A DNA stretch of 64,000 bases, taken from contig OX344752.2 of NCBI GenBank assembly GCA_947034885.2, positions 24,742,386 to 24,806,385 of the forward strand, read 5' to 3'. Below are positions 12,153 through 24,100 of this stretch, one piece after another. The notes under the pieces were generated by a model, which worked only from the letters and a program-made list of their open reading frames with translations, was not told the origin of the DNA and did no database searches. The translations under genes were made by a program, and so were the position numbers. This stretch comes from Thuidium tamariscinum (lineage: Eukaryota; Streptophyta; Bryopsida; Hypnales; Thuidiaceae). Each line of letters begins with the position of its first letter. The first letter of the stretch is position 1.

Positions 12153-13018
12153 TTGATGGACAGAGTAAACGTAGCAACCATGAAAAACTCAAAATTAGAT
12201 ACTATCATGGCTGCTCTAATTGCCATAAACATGGATTGCAAACGCATGTTTAAAGAAATGGAAGAACTAAATTCAAGATTGTATGGCTTGGAGGCGAAGC
12301 TTCAACAATCAAACGACCCAATTCATGTGCCAACGATGCAAACTAAAAATTTGCCAAGTTTGAAATTACAAGCATCAATCTCACTTCACAATGACATCAA
12401 AGTACCTAGAATCAGCCTTCTTGAGAAGTTTGATTTGACGCATTCAAAATTTCAAGGCTTCGTCAATTAAATTTGACTTGTTTTATTGTTACAACCTCAA
12501 CGGTATACAACAGATGCATCTTACATCAAATTAGTAGAAACTTTGTTGACCAGACAAGTAGTCTCATAGTTTGCACTACTTTACAAAAAAATTCTCCAGT
12601 TCTCAATAGCTTTAATTCATTTTTAGTAGCATTTGAAGAAGCGTTTAGTGAACAGGATAAGACACATACAGCGACAACAAAGATTTGAAATTTACAACAA
12701 AGTCACCGTATAGCATTGATATACACTTCTGATTTCTGCCAATTAACTTACGATATCAATTGGGAAGAAAAAGCATTAGTAAGTCAGTTTTATCATGACT
12801 TACGCAATAAAATGAAGGATTTATTGCTCTCTTTGTCAAACCCTATGACACTCAATGTTGTGATCTCTCAAACTATCAAATGTAACAACCGATTATTTGA
12901 ATGTCAACAAGAAAAGCGAGCATGGACCTTGCCACAACCACATGTCAATTACGCTTCAACTAGTGCTTTAAACAAGGCGTCTAAAGCTAAAGACCTACAA
13001 ATTGATGTAGTTTGATTC
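12153..13018 (+). pseudogene. gag: Ty3/gypsy gag, decayed
   Basis: Gag of an LTR retrotransposon, the capsid precursor. The reading starts at ATG 12153 with a coiled-coil-like N-terminus, then VPRISLLEKFD and a capsid region with SDFCQLTYDINWEEKALVSQ and SNPMTLNVVISQTIKCNNRL, typical of the Ty3/gypsy gag of the sushi/Tcn1 kind. It is broken by stops at 12468 (TAA), 12474 (TGA), 12567 (TAG) and 12686 (TGA) and by a frameshift in the A-run near 12585-12591. Most of these stops can be explained by C-to-T or G-to-A transitions, the usual mark of methylated, silenced elements. No LTR was found on either side. A chromodomain cannot be checked because the 3' end is missing. Confidence 0.85.
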
Positions 13019-13065
13019 AAGCCTTTAACTAAACAAAAAAACAACATCAGAGACAAAAATGATTA

Positions 13066-13107
13066 TGTCTTTATTGTGGAAACAAAGAACACAAACTTGG
13101 TGCATAC
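13066..13107 (+). pseudogene. Gag zinc knuckle with its last cysteine lost
   Basis: A CCHC knuckle in gag's C-terminus binds nucleic acid. Here the frame reads C-x2-C-x4-H-x4-Y: Cys codons at 13066 and 13075, His at 13090, then TAC (Tyr) at 13105 where the family has Cys. TGC to TAC is again a G-to-A transition. Confidence 0.7.
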
Positions 13108-13680
13108 CCCAAGAAGCGAGAACATACTTTTTGAATTCAGAGCACAAACGTTCAATAAGAAAACGACGACTTCCAGCCACAGTAGGGACCGAGCGATTGG
13201 ATTCAACATCTTTAGATCTTGTATTATCCACAAATTCCAATTCTTGCTTTATAATCTGTATACATTTTGGTCCTTTGGAGATTGGAATTCATGCCTTAAT
13301 AGATTCAAAGGCCTTTGCATGCTTTATAGATGATTCTTTTACCAAACTATATAAGATATTATTAATTCAAAAGACAAAGGGTGTACATGTTGAGGTTATT
13401 GATGGAAGACCTTTAACTTCTGGTAATGTTACCTATAAAACAACTCCCTTACAAACGGCGATAGAAAACCATGGTAGCTATATAACTTGCAATATTATTC
13501 GTTCTCCTTCTAGTCCAATTATTCTAAGACTCTCTTGGCTTGAAAGATATAACCATCATATAGATTGATCGAACCATAGTATAAAATTTATTCCCTATAA
13601 ACCTTCCATGTCCAAGCTTTTAAAAAAACAAGAAATGTCTTTAGTACATAAGTTCAAAAAATCTTTATTTCTTAGAGCTC
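13108..13680 (+). pseudogene. Ty3/gypsy protease region, active site altered
   Basis: A retropepsin-like segment is open for most of 13059-13568 in one frame. The flap-side sequence GVHVEVIDGRPLTSG and the C-terminal LSWLERYNHHID are characteristic of this clade. The catalytic D-S/T-G triad reads D-S-K (13302-13310), so the enzyme would be dead. The frame ends at a TGA at 13566, right after the second motif. It follows gag and precedes RT in the usual order. Confidence 0.75.
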
Positions 13681-13690
13681 AAGCAATCAT

Positions 13691-15018
13691 ATGCACTATA
13701 AAGATTGGACTATATTCGTAGCATATGCAACGCCAATAATAAACGAGAGTTCTAGTACAACAATACTTCCAAAACAATATAAGGACTTTCATGATGTTTT
13801 TGAGGGAAAAAACGCAGATATATTGCTTCAACATCGACCATATGATTGTGCCATTGCCTTAAAGAAAGGTGCACAACAACCATTTCGACCCATCTACAAC
13901 TTATTTCAAGATAAGCTAATTGCATTGAAGAAATATATCAATGAGAACCTTGTGAAGAGCTTCATTCGACATTTGAAGTCTCTGCTGGTAGTCCTATTCT
14001 TTTTGTGAAGAAAAAAAAAAGTTTTTACGTATGTGTATTGACTATCGCAGACTCAACAAGATAACAATCAAGAATCGGTACCCATTGCCACTTACAAGTG
14101 GACTTTTAGATCAACTCAGCCAAGCAAAGATTTACACCAAGATTGATCTAAGAAAAACTTACAATTTGGTATGAGTTAAAGAACGCGATGAATGAAAGAC
14201 TGCCCTTCAAACAAGGTATGACAATTTTGAGTATAATATTATGCCTTTTAGGCTAACGAATGCGCCAGCCATCTTTTAGCATCTAATTAATGACATTTTT
14301 CGTGAATCTTTAGATATTTTTGTTGTATGCTATCTAGACGATATTTTAATATACTTAAAGGACACAAGCCAATATGAAGAATACGTGAGGCTTGTTTTGG
14401 AAAAACTTCGAGATACCGGATTATATGCAAAGCTCAGTAAATGCATTTTTCATACATCTTAAGTTGAGTTTTTTGGATATATTATCTCTTGCAACAGAAT
14501 ATTGATGGACCATAAAGAAGATTCAATTTGTTCAAGATTGAGCAACACCCAAGACTGTATGTGATGTTCAATGCTTTCTTAGTTTTGCAAATTTTTATCA
14601 TATGTTTATTAAAAATTATTCACAAATTGTTGCTCCCCTCACTTGATTTACTTGTATGGACACCTTCGATTGAAGTCATGAAGCAGAAAAACCCTTTCAA
14701 GACATGAAGAAAGCCTTTACAACAACTCTAATATTGGTCCATCCCGACTTTTCAAAATCTTTCTTTATAGAGACAAACGCATCAAACTTCACTTTAGGTG
14801 CAATGTTATCGCAACCAGATGAAGGTGGAAAACTCCATTCTGTTGCTTTTTGTTTAAGGAAGTTCAATGTCGCAAAAATCAATTATGAGATCCACAACAA
14901 AAAAACTACTTGCAATTGTAGATTCCTTCTAAGAATGGCGCCACTTGCTCGAAGGCATTGCTCATCAAATGACAATATTATAGGAATCTTGAATATTTCA
15001 TGTCTACTCGTACTCTAA
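13691..15018 (+). pseudogene. Ty3/gypsy reverse transcriptase and RNase H, decayed
   Basis: The RT starts with HRPYDCAIALKKGAQQPF and continues through frameshifts (one in the A-run near 14010) to ..[10 protein letters not shown].., the palm motif YLDD (14331-14345, intact) and KLSKCIFH. The connection and RNase H follow at about 14700-14990: FFIETNASNFTLGAMLSQ (14761 on) aligns to the RNase H core, but the first catalytic Asp is Asn (14776-14778). At least eight stops and several frameshifts are present. The order RT, RNase H, integrase marks Ty3/gypsy rather than Ty1/copia. Confidence 0.85.
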
Positions 15019-15076
15019 ATCGTAGTCAAGCTTGTTGGAATATGTCTTTATTTAGATTTGACTTTGGCATTATTCA

Positions 15077-15388
15077 TTGACCCAAAATCAACAAAGGTTA
15101 TTAGATGCCTTGTCTCAATATTCTAACTTTATTCTTAAGGAAGGTGAAGCAGCATATAATCAACAACAAATGACACTTCTAAAGCCTGAATGTCTTTGTT
15201 TACGAGCAACTCATATCTCTGCTCCAACTGATTTTAATTTCTTAGAAGAAGTTCAAAAAAAAAATTTAGTTGATTCTTTAGTAGTTGACATCAAACAACA
15301 TCTTTCAAATAATTTTGAAGATCTTAGTACATTCAAAATCAAAAACCAACTTATGTATTTTGAAGATCGTCTCTATGTTCCTAGTGGA
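15077..15388 (+). pseudogene. Start of Ty3/gypsy integrase, truncated
   Basis: About 104 codons remain open from 15077 and correspond to the RNase H-integrase linker and the beginning of the integrase (..NQLMYFEDRLYVPSGG). The zinc-binding HHCC domain and the DDE core that should follow are absent, because at 15389 the sequence switches to the end of a GATTGCAAGAAACAC element. No 3' LTR was found downstream. Confidence 0.75.
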
Positions 15389-15640
15389 GGGTGATTGCAA
15401 GAAACACTTGTCCTTTTTTTTGTCCCCTTGACCTTTACCAAATAGTTTTTTGTTCATAAATTTTTCATCTTCTGTTTGTTTGACTTGAAATTTGGAATGA
15501 AGGTGCACACAAAAGTTTTACATGTTGTGTAATTTTTTCAATTCTTTAAAAATTATTTTATTATTTTAAAACTTCCCTCATATCTTGGCCATTCTAGGGT
15601 TTTTTAGTCCTATTTTCAACCCTAAACCCTTAAACCTTAC
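15389..15640 (+). mobile_element. GATTGCAAGAAACAC-family element, left end only
   Basis: The first ~230 bases match the copy at 48993 almost position by position (GGGTGATTGCAAGAAACACT, then ..TGTCCCCTTGACC.., ..GTAATTTTTTCAATT..). After about 15620 the similarity fades and no right end is seen before 16700, so this copy is truncated or its other half is strongly diverged. It interrupts the integrase. Confidence 0.7.
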
Positions 15641-16720
15641 CCTTGATATTTCTTTTGCACATAGAAGTGCTTGAAATTTTTAGTTTCAACCATATAAAAA
15701 TAAAGAGTATATTTTCTAGTATATATATTATTAATTAAAGAAAATTTTGAGTGATGGAATTTTAGATTATAACAATTTTGGATGATCAATTTGATAGGCA
15801 AAAAAACACATACCTTGGAGAATTTTTAAGAAAATACGAATAATGATTTTTTACCCTTTCTAAAAAAAATTCTTCAAATCTAAGACAAATTTACAATTTT
15901 TTTAATTTAAAAATTAGAAGAATAAAAAACTCTCAAATTTGTATACATTTTCAAACAAAAAGAGAAAAAAGCCAAAATTGACCAAATTTAATCCTAAAAT
16001 TTAGATGTGTGTAAATTTTATAAATTTTATAAATTATTTTATTACCATATTTTTTGGAACATCTTGAATATTTTTGGAATCATTCTAATTATTTTGTATT
16101 CTTAATCACACTATATTGAACCTTTAATTTTTTTAATTGATAAAAATAAAAATTTGAATTTTTTTATTTTATTTGTGTAGTATAAAGACTATAAATTTTT
16201 CCCCTAAATGTTTTTTCCCATCTATATTTCTCCTTTCATTGAAAAAAACTTACATGTGCTCATTTTTTCTATTAGACACATTTCCTAGATAAAATTTAAA
16301 ATAATTTTCTCATTCAAATTTTGAAAATAAAAAAATGAATCAAGTATGAAAATTTTGTTACTCTACAAGATCCTAGTTTAATAAATATTTATTTCATCCT
16401 ATAAATAATTTGCCATTGAGAATTGAAGAAGGCACATTATATCCCCTTGGTCCTTTTAGGAGTTAAAGGAACAATGAAAAAGTGTGTTGAGTTAGGTTTG
16501 AGGTAAAATTCAAGCCTAATTCAACTAACTTTTTCTTTTCATATTCAATTTGAATCAACAAAATTGAGCTCATAGGAAGCTATGAATTTAAAGCATGCAT
16601 GCTATTTGTACATACTCCCCCTTACAAAATCCCTAAACTCCTATCATAAACATTCTCCAAACCTAGTAATGTCACTCCAAAACCTCCTCCATTGTGATCA
16701 TCAATTTCCTATTTATACAT
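15641..16720. other. No gene seen
   Basis: Extremely AT-rich DNA. CCCTAAACCCTTAAACC near 15634 is a short telomere-like word. It may include the diverged right half of the preceding transposon. Confidence 0.4.
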
Positions 16721-16970
16721 AAAGGGAGATATGAGGGCAATTAGAAGCCTACAAGTTTATTTGAGTTCCCGAATTGAGGGAATGTGCCACATTAGTAGTC
16801 TAATGTGGTCGAGACATTACCATGTTAAAAAAAAAATTTAATTTAATTTAAAATTTTTTTATTTAGTTCTTTTAATACTTTTTTTTTGAAATTTTTGGAC
16901 AACACAAGAAACTTGCAAGGAAACAATCCTAAAATGGGCTTCTCTTTGCCCTCAAATTGTTATTGTAATT
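16721..16970 (+). repeat. Dispersed repeat G, copy 1
   Basis: Similar, in the same orientation, to 27524-27825: both run GGGGAGA..TGAGG.CATTA.AAG..TG.CAAGTTT.TTTGAGTTC.., ..CACATTAGTAGT.., then ..GGAAACAATCCT.AAA..GGC.TCTCTTGCC.TCAAAT... Identity is patchy. No ends were defined. Confidence 0.5.
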
Positions 16971-17404
16971 AGTAGAGGAAAGCAAAGCTTGATAAGATAG
17001 GACTACTTATTCCCAACCAAATTCTCATACCCAAGCTACACAATGCAACTATTTTTAAACAATGCTATACTAGATTTGCAACTAAAGCTTGGAATAAGTT
17101 TTTTTTCTTACCTTTTCAATTTGTGAACTAATAAGGTCATGATACATGTCCCAAATTGCATGGAAAGTAGTGAACAAGAAAGTAGGAAATAACGAGCAAA
17201 AAAGTAGTTCATATATGACCAAAATTGAAAGAGTGTAAACATTGGCTATGTTTTTGGAGTATTTTTTTCTCTCAAAATTCATAGTAATCTCAATTTTGGG
17301 AATTAAATTATGAAAAATTGCAGTACCCATATTTCCTATCTTCCTACATGGAAAAAAATCTACACTACCTCATACTACTCATGAACTGTCCTAAAATTGC
17401 TTAA

Positions 17405-18134
17405 CCCCTAAGCGTCGGCGGCGCCATTCTATGGCTTACGAATGACTTCTCCAAGCCACCAGAAGAGCTGAACAATAGTTTTTACATCCATTTTTTTTCC
17501 AATGACCTTTCATGTTGAGTTACAAAGAGTGTCAAAGTGAATTCCTAGTGTAATTGATGTTTTTTTTTCATGTAATTGAGAAATAATGAAGAAAAACGGA
17601 TGGCAAAATTTGTTATTTTAGTGTATTTTGAGAAATTGAGTAAATCTGAAATTTCTCTTTGAAAACGACATTTTTTGAATTTGAACCCAACTAGTGAAAT
17701 GGAGGTCCTGTACTTTAGTTTCTTCTCCAATTGAAAATTTTAATTCTTTATATAAAATTGAATATTTTATTGCAGATTGAACTTTGGCTGTATTTTGAAT
17801 GTCCACTGCATTCTAATTATAGATGTACACGACAAATTAGTTTACACCATGATGATTTCCACTGTATTTTTCACACATGGTGAAATTTTCAGATATTCTG
17901 AAATTATTTTATATTTTATATGATTTTTTCTTCAGTTTCTCTTCAATAAATTTCAGAAAATACAATTTTCCTCAAAAAAAATCTGAAATTTCTGTGAAGT
18001 ACAGAGGACATGCAGTTTCATCTCTGACAAATAAAAATAAAGGTTTCCATACACATCTAGTTACAAAATGGTAATGAACTGAGAAACAGAGAGTGCAGCC
18101 GGAAACCAGTGGTCATAGGCCCGGCATTTCAGGG
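17405..18134 (+). mobile_element. TTAA-flanked transposon, 728-bp family, copy A
   Basis: Flanked by TTAA at 17401-17404 and 18135-18138. The ends are imperfect inverted repeats: CCCCTAAGCGTCGGCGGCGC at the left and, on the minus strand, CCCTGAAATGCCGGGCC at the right. TTAA duplication with 5'-CCC ends is the hallmark of piggyBac; Kolobok and Sola3 also use TTAA, so the superfamily is a best guess. 730 bp, no intact ORF, hence non-autonomous. The internal sequence is about nine-tenths like copies B and E by eye. Confidence 0.85.
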
Positions 18135-18138
18135 TTAA

Positions 18139-18865
18139 CCCCTAAGCGCCGGCAGAGCCATTTCGTGGCTTTCGGATGACTTCTGCGAGCCACCAGAAGG
18201 CTTGAACAGTAGTTTTTTCATCCATTTTTTTTTCTATGACCTTTCATGTTGAGTTTCAAAGAGTGTCCAACAGAATTCTTAGTGTAATTGATGTTTTTTT
18301 GCATGTAGTTGAGAAGTAATTAAGAAAAACGGATGGCAAAATATGTCATTTTAGTGTATTTTGAGAAATTGAGTAAATCTGAAATTTCTCCTTAAAAACG
18401 ACATTTTTTGAATTTGAGCCCAACAAATGAAATGGAGGTCCTCTACTCTAGTTTCCTCTCCAATTGAAATTTTGGAAAAATTCGTAAAATTGAATATTTT
18501 ATTGCAGTTTGAACTTTGGTTGTATTTTTAATGTCCACTACATTCTAATTATAGATGTACACGGCAAATTAGTTTACACCTTGATGATCTCCACTGTATG
18601 TTTCACACATGGTGAAAATTTCAGATTTTCTGAGATTATTTTCTATTTCCTATGATGTTTTCTTCAGTTTTTCTTCAAAAAATTTCAGAAAATACAATTT
18701 TCCTCCAAAAAATCTGAAATTTCTGTGAAGTATAGAGGACATGCAGTTTCATCTCTGAAAAATAAAAATAAAAATTTTCATACACATCTGGTTACAAAAT
18801 GGTAACAAACTGAGTGACAGTAAGTGCAACCTGAAACCAGTGGTCATAGGCCCGGCGTTTCAGGG
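18139..18865 (+). mobile_element. TTAA-flanked transposon, 728-bp family, copy B
   Basis: It lies directly behind copy A in the same orientation and shares the single TTAA at 18135-18138; its own right TTAA is 18866-18869. The ends are CCCCTAAGCGCCGGCAGAGC and (minus strand) CCCTGAAACGCCGGGCC. 727 bp, no ORF. The sharing of one TTAA means one element inserted into the TTAA bordering the other. Confidence 0.85.
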
Positions 18866-18901
18866 TTAAGCCCGTCATCGGGTATAGGTAGGCTCACCTT
18901 A

Positions 18902-19800
18902 TGTGCTTAGTGGAGTGAGTCATTGGAGTGAGCCTGGCAATGGGTCTGCAGCAATCAACATTATTCACAGTAAGTTATGACAAATCTCCACTCACCGGCC
19001 AAATCTCCTGAGTGGGTTTGTAAAGGGCTCCCCTTTATTTGTGTGAAAAAAAATTAGAATTTTTTATTCTTAAAAATTCTCCCAGGTTCAGTTTGGCAGA
19101 GCCGGATGATTTTGCCTCACAAGGGCATCTACAATGCAGCAGCGGTAAACAGGCCCTGTAACGGCAAATGCAGGGCCATTTCACGTGGCCTGCATATTGC
19201 CGATTCAAATTTAGAAGAAAATGACCCAATGCGGAAGCGGCAAGCCCGAACGTCAAATGAATTTTTTTTATTATAAAAAGAAAGAAAGAAAGAAAATAAT
19301 CTCCATTATAAAAAGACTTTCCATGAAGACATGCAGGGCTTTTTTTTCTGGTGAAATTTCGCCAGTTTGTCAGAATTCTGACCTCTATTGGTTAGTCCCT
19401 CCAAAATCTGGCCACTGTAGTGAGGCCAGCAGGGGGGGCAGTGGTAAAAAAAAACACCTGAAGACATGGGAAAGTTGCATTGAAGAGTATACATTCCAAT
19501 GCTTGACAATAATGATTATTCTCTAAAGGGCCAACTCCCAAGCCCTCCATATATTGCAAATTTATCGATCCTGGGGGGTCTCATATCGAGGCCTTGGAAT
19601 TAAATGCCCCAATAACAATGCATTGGAGCCCAAATTTAATCAAAATTTTGTCTCCTCCTAGCATAGTGCCAATACGAGCCCTGTTGCCGAATAGATTGCA
19701 CACACTCTAAATTTACAACCTCCAGAGGTAGTCAATGCAAATATTCAAAATTAGATTTATTATTGACCCAAGTGACCATTTTCTGGATCCTACTCCTCTT
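18902..19800. other. GC-richer unassigned DNA
   Basis: A few hundred bases (19100-19450) are GC-richer than the surroundings, with an (AAAG)n run at about 19276-19295. Frames on both strands are short and not protein-like. No TIR pair or exon signal convinced me. Confidence 0.35.
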
Positions 19801-19804
19801 TTAA

Positions 19805-20451
19805 ACCCCTAAATGCCTAAGGCATATTTTGAGCTTTTTAGAATTTGCTCAAAGTTGAACAAAATGTCAATATTTTGATGAGTTGTATCAATTTTTCTTA
19901 AATTGTAACCATAAAAATTCAAACTAGACATGTTAGAGATTGCATAGGAAAAGAAAACACACCAATATCACTTATAGAGTGAAAGATTATAATGTTTGAC
20001 CATGAAGGTGTTCAAACTACAAAAGTAGTGTGAAGTCTTTCTATCCTCTTTTCGCAAGTCAAATCTAAAAAGTTGGTGACCAAAAAAATATGTGGTTAAA
20101 GGGCCTAACATGTATAACTCCAATCAATTTATGGCTTTTCAAAATCTACTCTACAATTTTTGTAAATGAATCCGAATGTGATTTTTTCTTCAAGATCTAG
20201 TGTATTTGAGGCTCATTTTCAAGAGCTCTCAACTCAATAGAAAGTCAAGATTGCAATAGGTACCCTTGCATAAAATTTTGAATAGAAAAATCACCGTCAT
20301 TCATTTTTTAGATTAGATTTTTGACATTGAAACTAAACTTCTAAAAGAACTTTTTGAAAATAGAAACTACTAAAAATAGAAACTTGGTTATGTTTTATTC
20401 AACTTCAAAGTTTTGCAAACACCAGATTCTAGTGCCTTGGGCATTTAGGGG
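19805..20451. mobile_element. TTAA-flanked transposon, second type (K1)
   Basis: The ends are ACCCCTAAATGCCTAAGGCA and, on the minus strand, CCCCTAAATGCCCAAGGCAC, a nearly perfect inverted repeat of about 19 bp, with TTAA at 19801-19804 and 20452-20455. The left junction has one extra A. About 647 bp, no ORF. Its interior differs from the 728-bp family, but the CCCCTAA ends and TTAA sites suggest the same transposase. Confidence 0.8.
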
Positions 20452-20909
20452 TTAAGTTGTCTATCCTCAAATTTTGAGTTTTTTAATAATGAAAATCATT
20501 TCTAAAAAATACATTTTGTCATGAATCCTCTAGTAGTAGGTTTACAACTTATACTTCTTTTTTTCAATTTGGGCATGGATTGGAAAGTCAGCTATTTAGT
20601 AAAATTGTTGCTCACCTCAAAAAGGTGGATTCAAGGATGGTAGGTAAGGAGCTCAAGGAAAGGACAAGTGTGCCCATTTTTGTTTTTCTTGCAAACACCA
20701 CTCTTATTTCAATGACCACCATGCACTGCAAGCTCCACCTAAAGTGCAAAATGACTTGAATGTTATGAAATTTTAAATGACCATTCTCAACTCTCTTGTC
20801 TTATGGTGAGTACAAAAAAAATTTCATTTCAAAATATTTTCACTAAGATATGCTTCTTCAAAATGCATTGTTGTCCCAAATAAAACTTCATACTTTGATA
20901 TCTATGGTT

Positions 20910-21132
20910 GCTAGTATGTGAGCATAGAAGTGTGAGCTTATGAGCCTAGAATTCTATACACCTATACTATAGGTTTTTATATTAAAGACACTTCGATGAT
21001 TATAGTGTATCTATGTTCTAAACACCTATATTATAGGTGTTTATGTTAAAAACACCTTCAATGACTGTAGGATACTTACTTATACTTAGGCTCAAGGCTC
21101 ATAAGCTCACACTTCTATGCTCACATACTAGC
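20910..21132. mobile_element. Fold-back element with 38-bp perfect inverted ends
   Basis: Positions 20910-20947 and 21095-21132 are exact reverse complements over 38 bp (outer words GCTAGTATGTGAGCATAG and CTATGCTCACATACTAGC). Inside, a block starting ACACCTAT is duplicated in tandem at 20958 and 21022 (period 64), and the second copy contains the palindrome CACCTATATTATAGGTG. 223 bp, non-coding. No clear target duplication. Confidence 0.85.
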
Positions 21133-24100
21133 GTCATTGCCTATAGTTATATTTTATTGAATCTCAAGAAAAGCAAGCAAAAAAATTGTTCAAGTTCTTG
21201 AAAGTTTCAATCCATTTTGAAAGGATGCCCCTATCCATTAGGAGAAAAATGGAGCCTCTAGAAGTCAATCTCCCCTTTGAGAAACCAAAGTCAATAGTGG
21301 ATTGCATTGGCCACAATAAAAAATATATTTTAAATATATTTATTATCTTTTAATATAAAAATTTGAAAAGTATTTTGTTTGTAGTTGGACGTGGGAAACA
21401 ATTGGGACATGGAAAAACAAATAAACTTTTTATAAAACTTAAAATTTTCATTTTTCTCATTAATTTTTTTTTGCAATTCTTGTATTCAACTATTTGATTA
21501 AACTAGTGTGCCTTGTGCCATTGGCACGGCCAAAACTAAAGTAAAACTAATATTCTAATTTTTTAATCTAGTGAATCTTCAAAATTAAATAACTTTCTCA
21601 TTGTGCATTAGAATACCACAAAACAAAGCATGTGCACCCCTCCTTGCCAAGAAGTTTTCCAACAATATCAAGAATGTGACTTGGGGCGCACAGTTGAAGA
21701 GTTTTCAACATGACAGACAAAGCAAAACAAATAGCGTATCTTAAGGTATATATGTTGGAGTCTTTCAAAAGCCTTGTTCTTCTCTTAAAGCTTTGGGTCG
21801 ATAGGGGCTAAAATCAAAAATGTTTTTTAGATGTTTTAGAGCACCTAAAGTGAAATACTAGATTTTGCTTATCTTCTTACTTTTTTGAAAAATTAAAGAA
21901 TCTTTTAGGAAGTATAAATTTAACAAAGATTCAATAAATGGCCAAAAAGTTTGTTTTGTTTAGTTTTGACCTCCAATTCTAAGTAGAATAAAACATTTTA
22001 CTTTGAAAATTTGCATACTTCTTATTAACTTGAATCTCTATTCAAATATGAAGTGTTTAGATTTTTTTGCGTAGTAGAATTTGAGTTATAAAGCTCAAAA
22101 GTTTGACAATGCCACATTGCCAAAAGCTTAGGCAACCTTAAAAAATATATTGTATTGTTTTTGCTCATTTTATATCTCACATATACATTACTTTTAGACG
22201 AGCCCCTTGTGCTAGTCAAGAATAAAATCCTACAATTACAAACTTTGAAAAAAGGTAGAGTTTTGGTTTATAGATCTATTTTTAGAAGATATTGATTTCT
22301 AAACAATTTTGAGAGTATTTTCAAGTTTGAATCGAAGAAAATGTAGGATTTAATAGAGTAAAAATGGTGTGGATCAATTTGATACTAAATTCTCATAATT
22401 CACTTTAAGATACTTCAATTACACTACATCAATTAGAATTATGTATTGAATGAGACACTATATACATTATCTTTTAAATAATTTTATGATAAAATGGAAC
22501 AAAAAAAATGACCGTAGCATAGGTCTTATAAATTTACATGAAAACAGGTTTTGTAGAGGGGAATTTTTATGTATGATCACCTATATATTATCAACTATGC
22601 CCAAATATTAACAACTAAATTATGTGCATGAATATAAAATAATGTAGAATAAATTCAATAAAAAAAATATTGGGAGACATTTTTCAACAAGTGACATTAT
22701 GTGAATCCACCATTTGGATATTCATTATCACTTTCTTAGTGTGCATGAATGCATGAGTCATTTGTAGATGCCAATAATGTTAAACATTTGTGTTGTAGGA
22801 GTGTGAACTTTTGAATTGATCATTTCTATTTTTGTGTCAAATATTTTTGCTTTCACTTTTGTACACCTACTCTACTAAGAGTTTAATTTACCTCATCATT
22901 CCTTGGCATCCAAATTACAATCTATTTTATTTTATTTTAAAGTGCCTTTTTTTATGAATATAAGTGACCACACTTTAGAATCAAATTCCATGATACTATC
23001 AGTAAACTTGGGCAAACTCACAAAAAAATAAAGTGATTGTTAGTTATTTTTATATAAGGCTACACTTCCATAGAAAATTTTCTAAAAAATTTGTCAAAGA
23101 AGAATGGGTAAACTAACCTAACATATTCAAATAAGGAACATAAAAGTTAAAGAGGGATAATAGTGTGCTCTTGTTGCAACCCTCTTCTTCAAACCATCTC
23201 TACATGAAGCTTTGAAATAGATATATGATGGCCAATGAATGGACTATTGATAATATGATAGCATAAGAATATTTGTTAGATATTGGTTCATAATTCTCCA
23301 ATGGATGGAATAAGAGCCATGGTGAATCCATTTCTAACTAAGTGGAAAGGTTTACATTGATTTTCAAAAATGATAATTGATGGCCCACCTACTTTCTTGA
23401 GGATGCTAAAAAATCTAAAATAACAATTGACTCAAGCATCCATTTTGGGTTTTAATAGTCGTTGCATTTTGAAATCTCTTCATTTTTTTATAATATTTCT
23501 TTTGATAAAGTCACATATCTTTTTGAAAACTAAGCATTTGTAGGTTTTCCGAGTGCTACAATCACAAATAGGTCTTCATAGCAAAATTCTTTTGAATTTC
23601 ATATGCAATTCAAAAATTCTCCAAAAGAATATGAAACAACTTGTATTATATTTTGTACATCAATTTGTCTTCAAATGAAAAATTAAAGAAAACACTTCCT
23701 TGAATTTGAAAAACATCAAAAAAAGAAGTCAAATAGTCCTTAAAGGATAACTTTATGATCATATTACATTATAGTTGGCAAAGAACTTGGTCACATTTGG
23801 AAATTGACTTTAATCTAAAATAACAAATCACCACTAATTTGTGACTTGTTGTTTTCAACATTGAAAGTGACATTCAATTTAACCTTTAAGCTCCCTAGCT
23901 AGGTGACCAAAAGTGTCCTCACATAGTTTAGAAGTCCACTTCAAAGTGTTGAAACTTTTGCTTTTCATGTCCAAATTTTATATAACTTTTTGGAAATTTT
24001 CACTCTCTTTTCAAGTTTGTGTGATAAATTTTATTAGTCAATCTAACATAAATTAATTTTTTGGGATCCATTTGAAGTTCATGGGTTCATTTTGATGACT

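Larger units (their letters stand above)
16995..18899. mobile_element. 423-bp TA-flanked transposon family (H), copy 1, split by two TTAA elements
   Basis: The left part (16995-17400) and right part (18870-18899) together match the intact 423-bp copies at 44363 and 58342: it starts TA|AGATAGGACTACTTAT and ends GGTAGGCTCACCT|TA. The TTAA inside ..AATTGCTTAAG.. (the same place as in the other copies) is where two tandem TTAA-targeting elements are inserted. No coding capacity. Confidence 0.7.
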
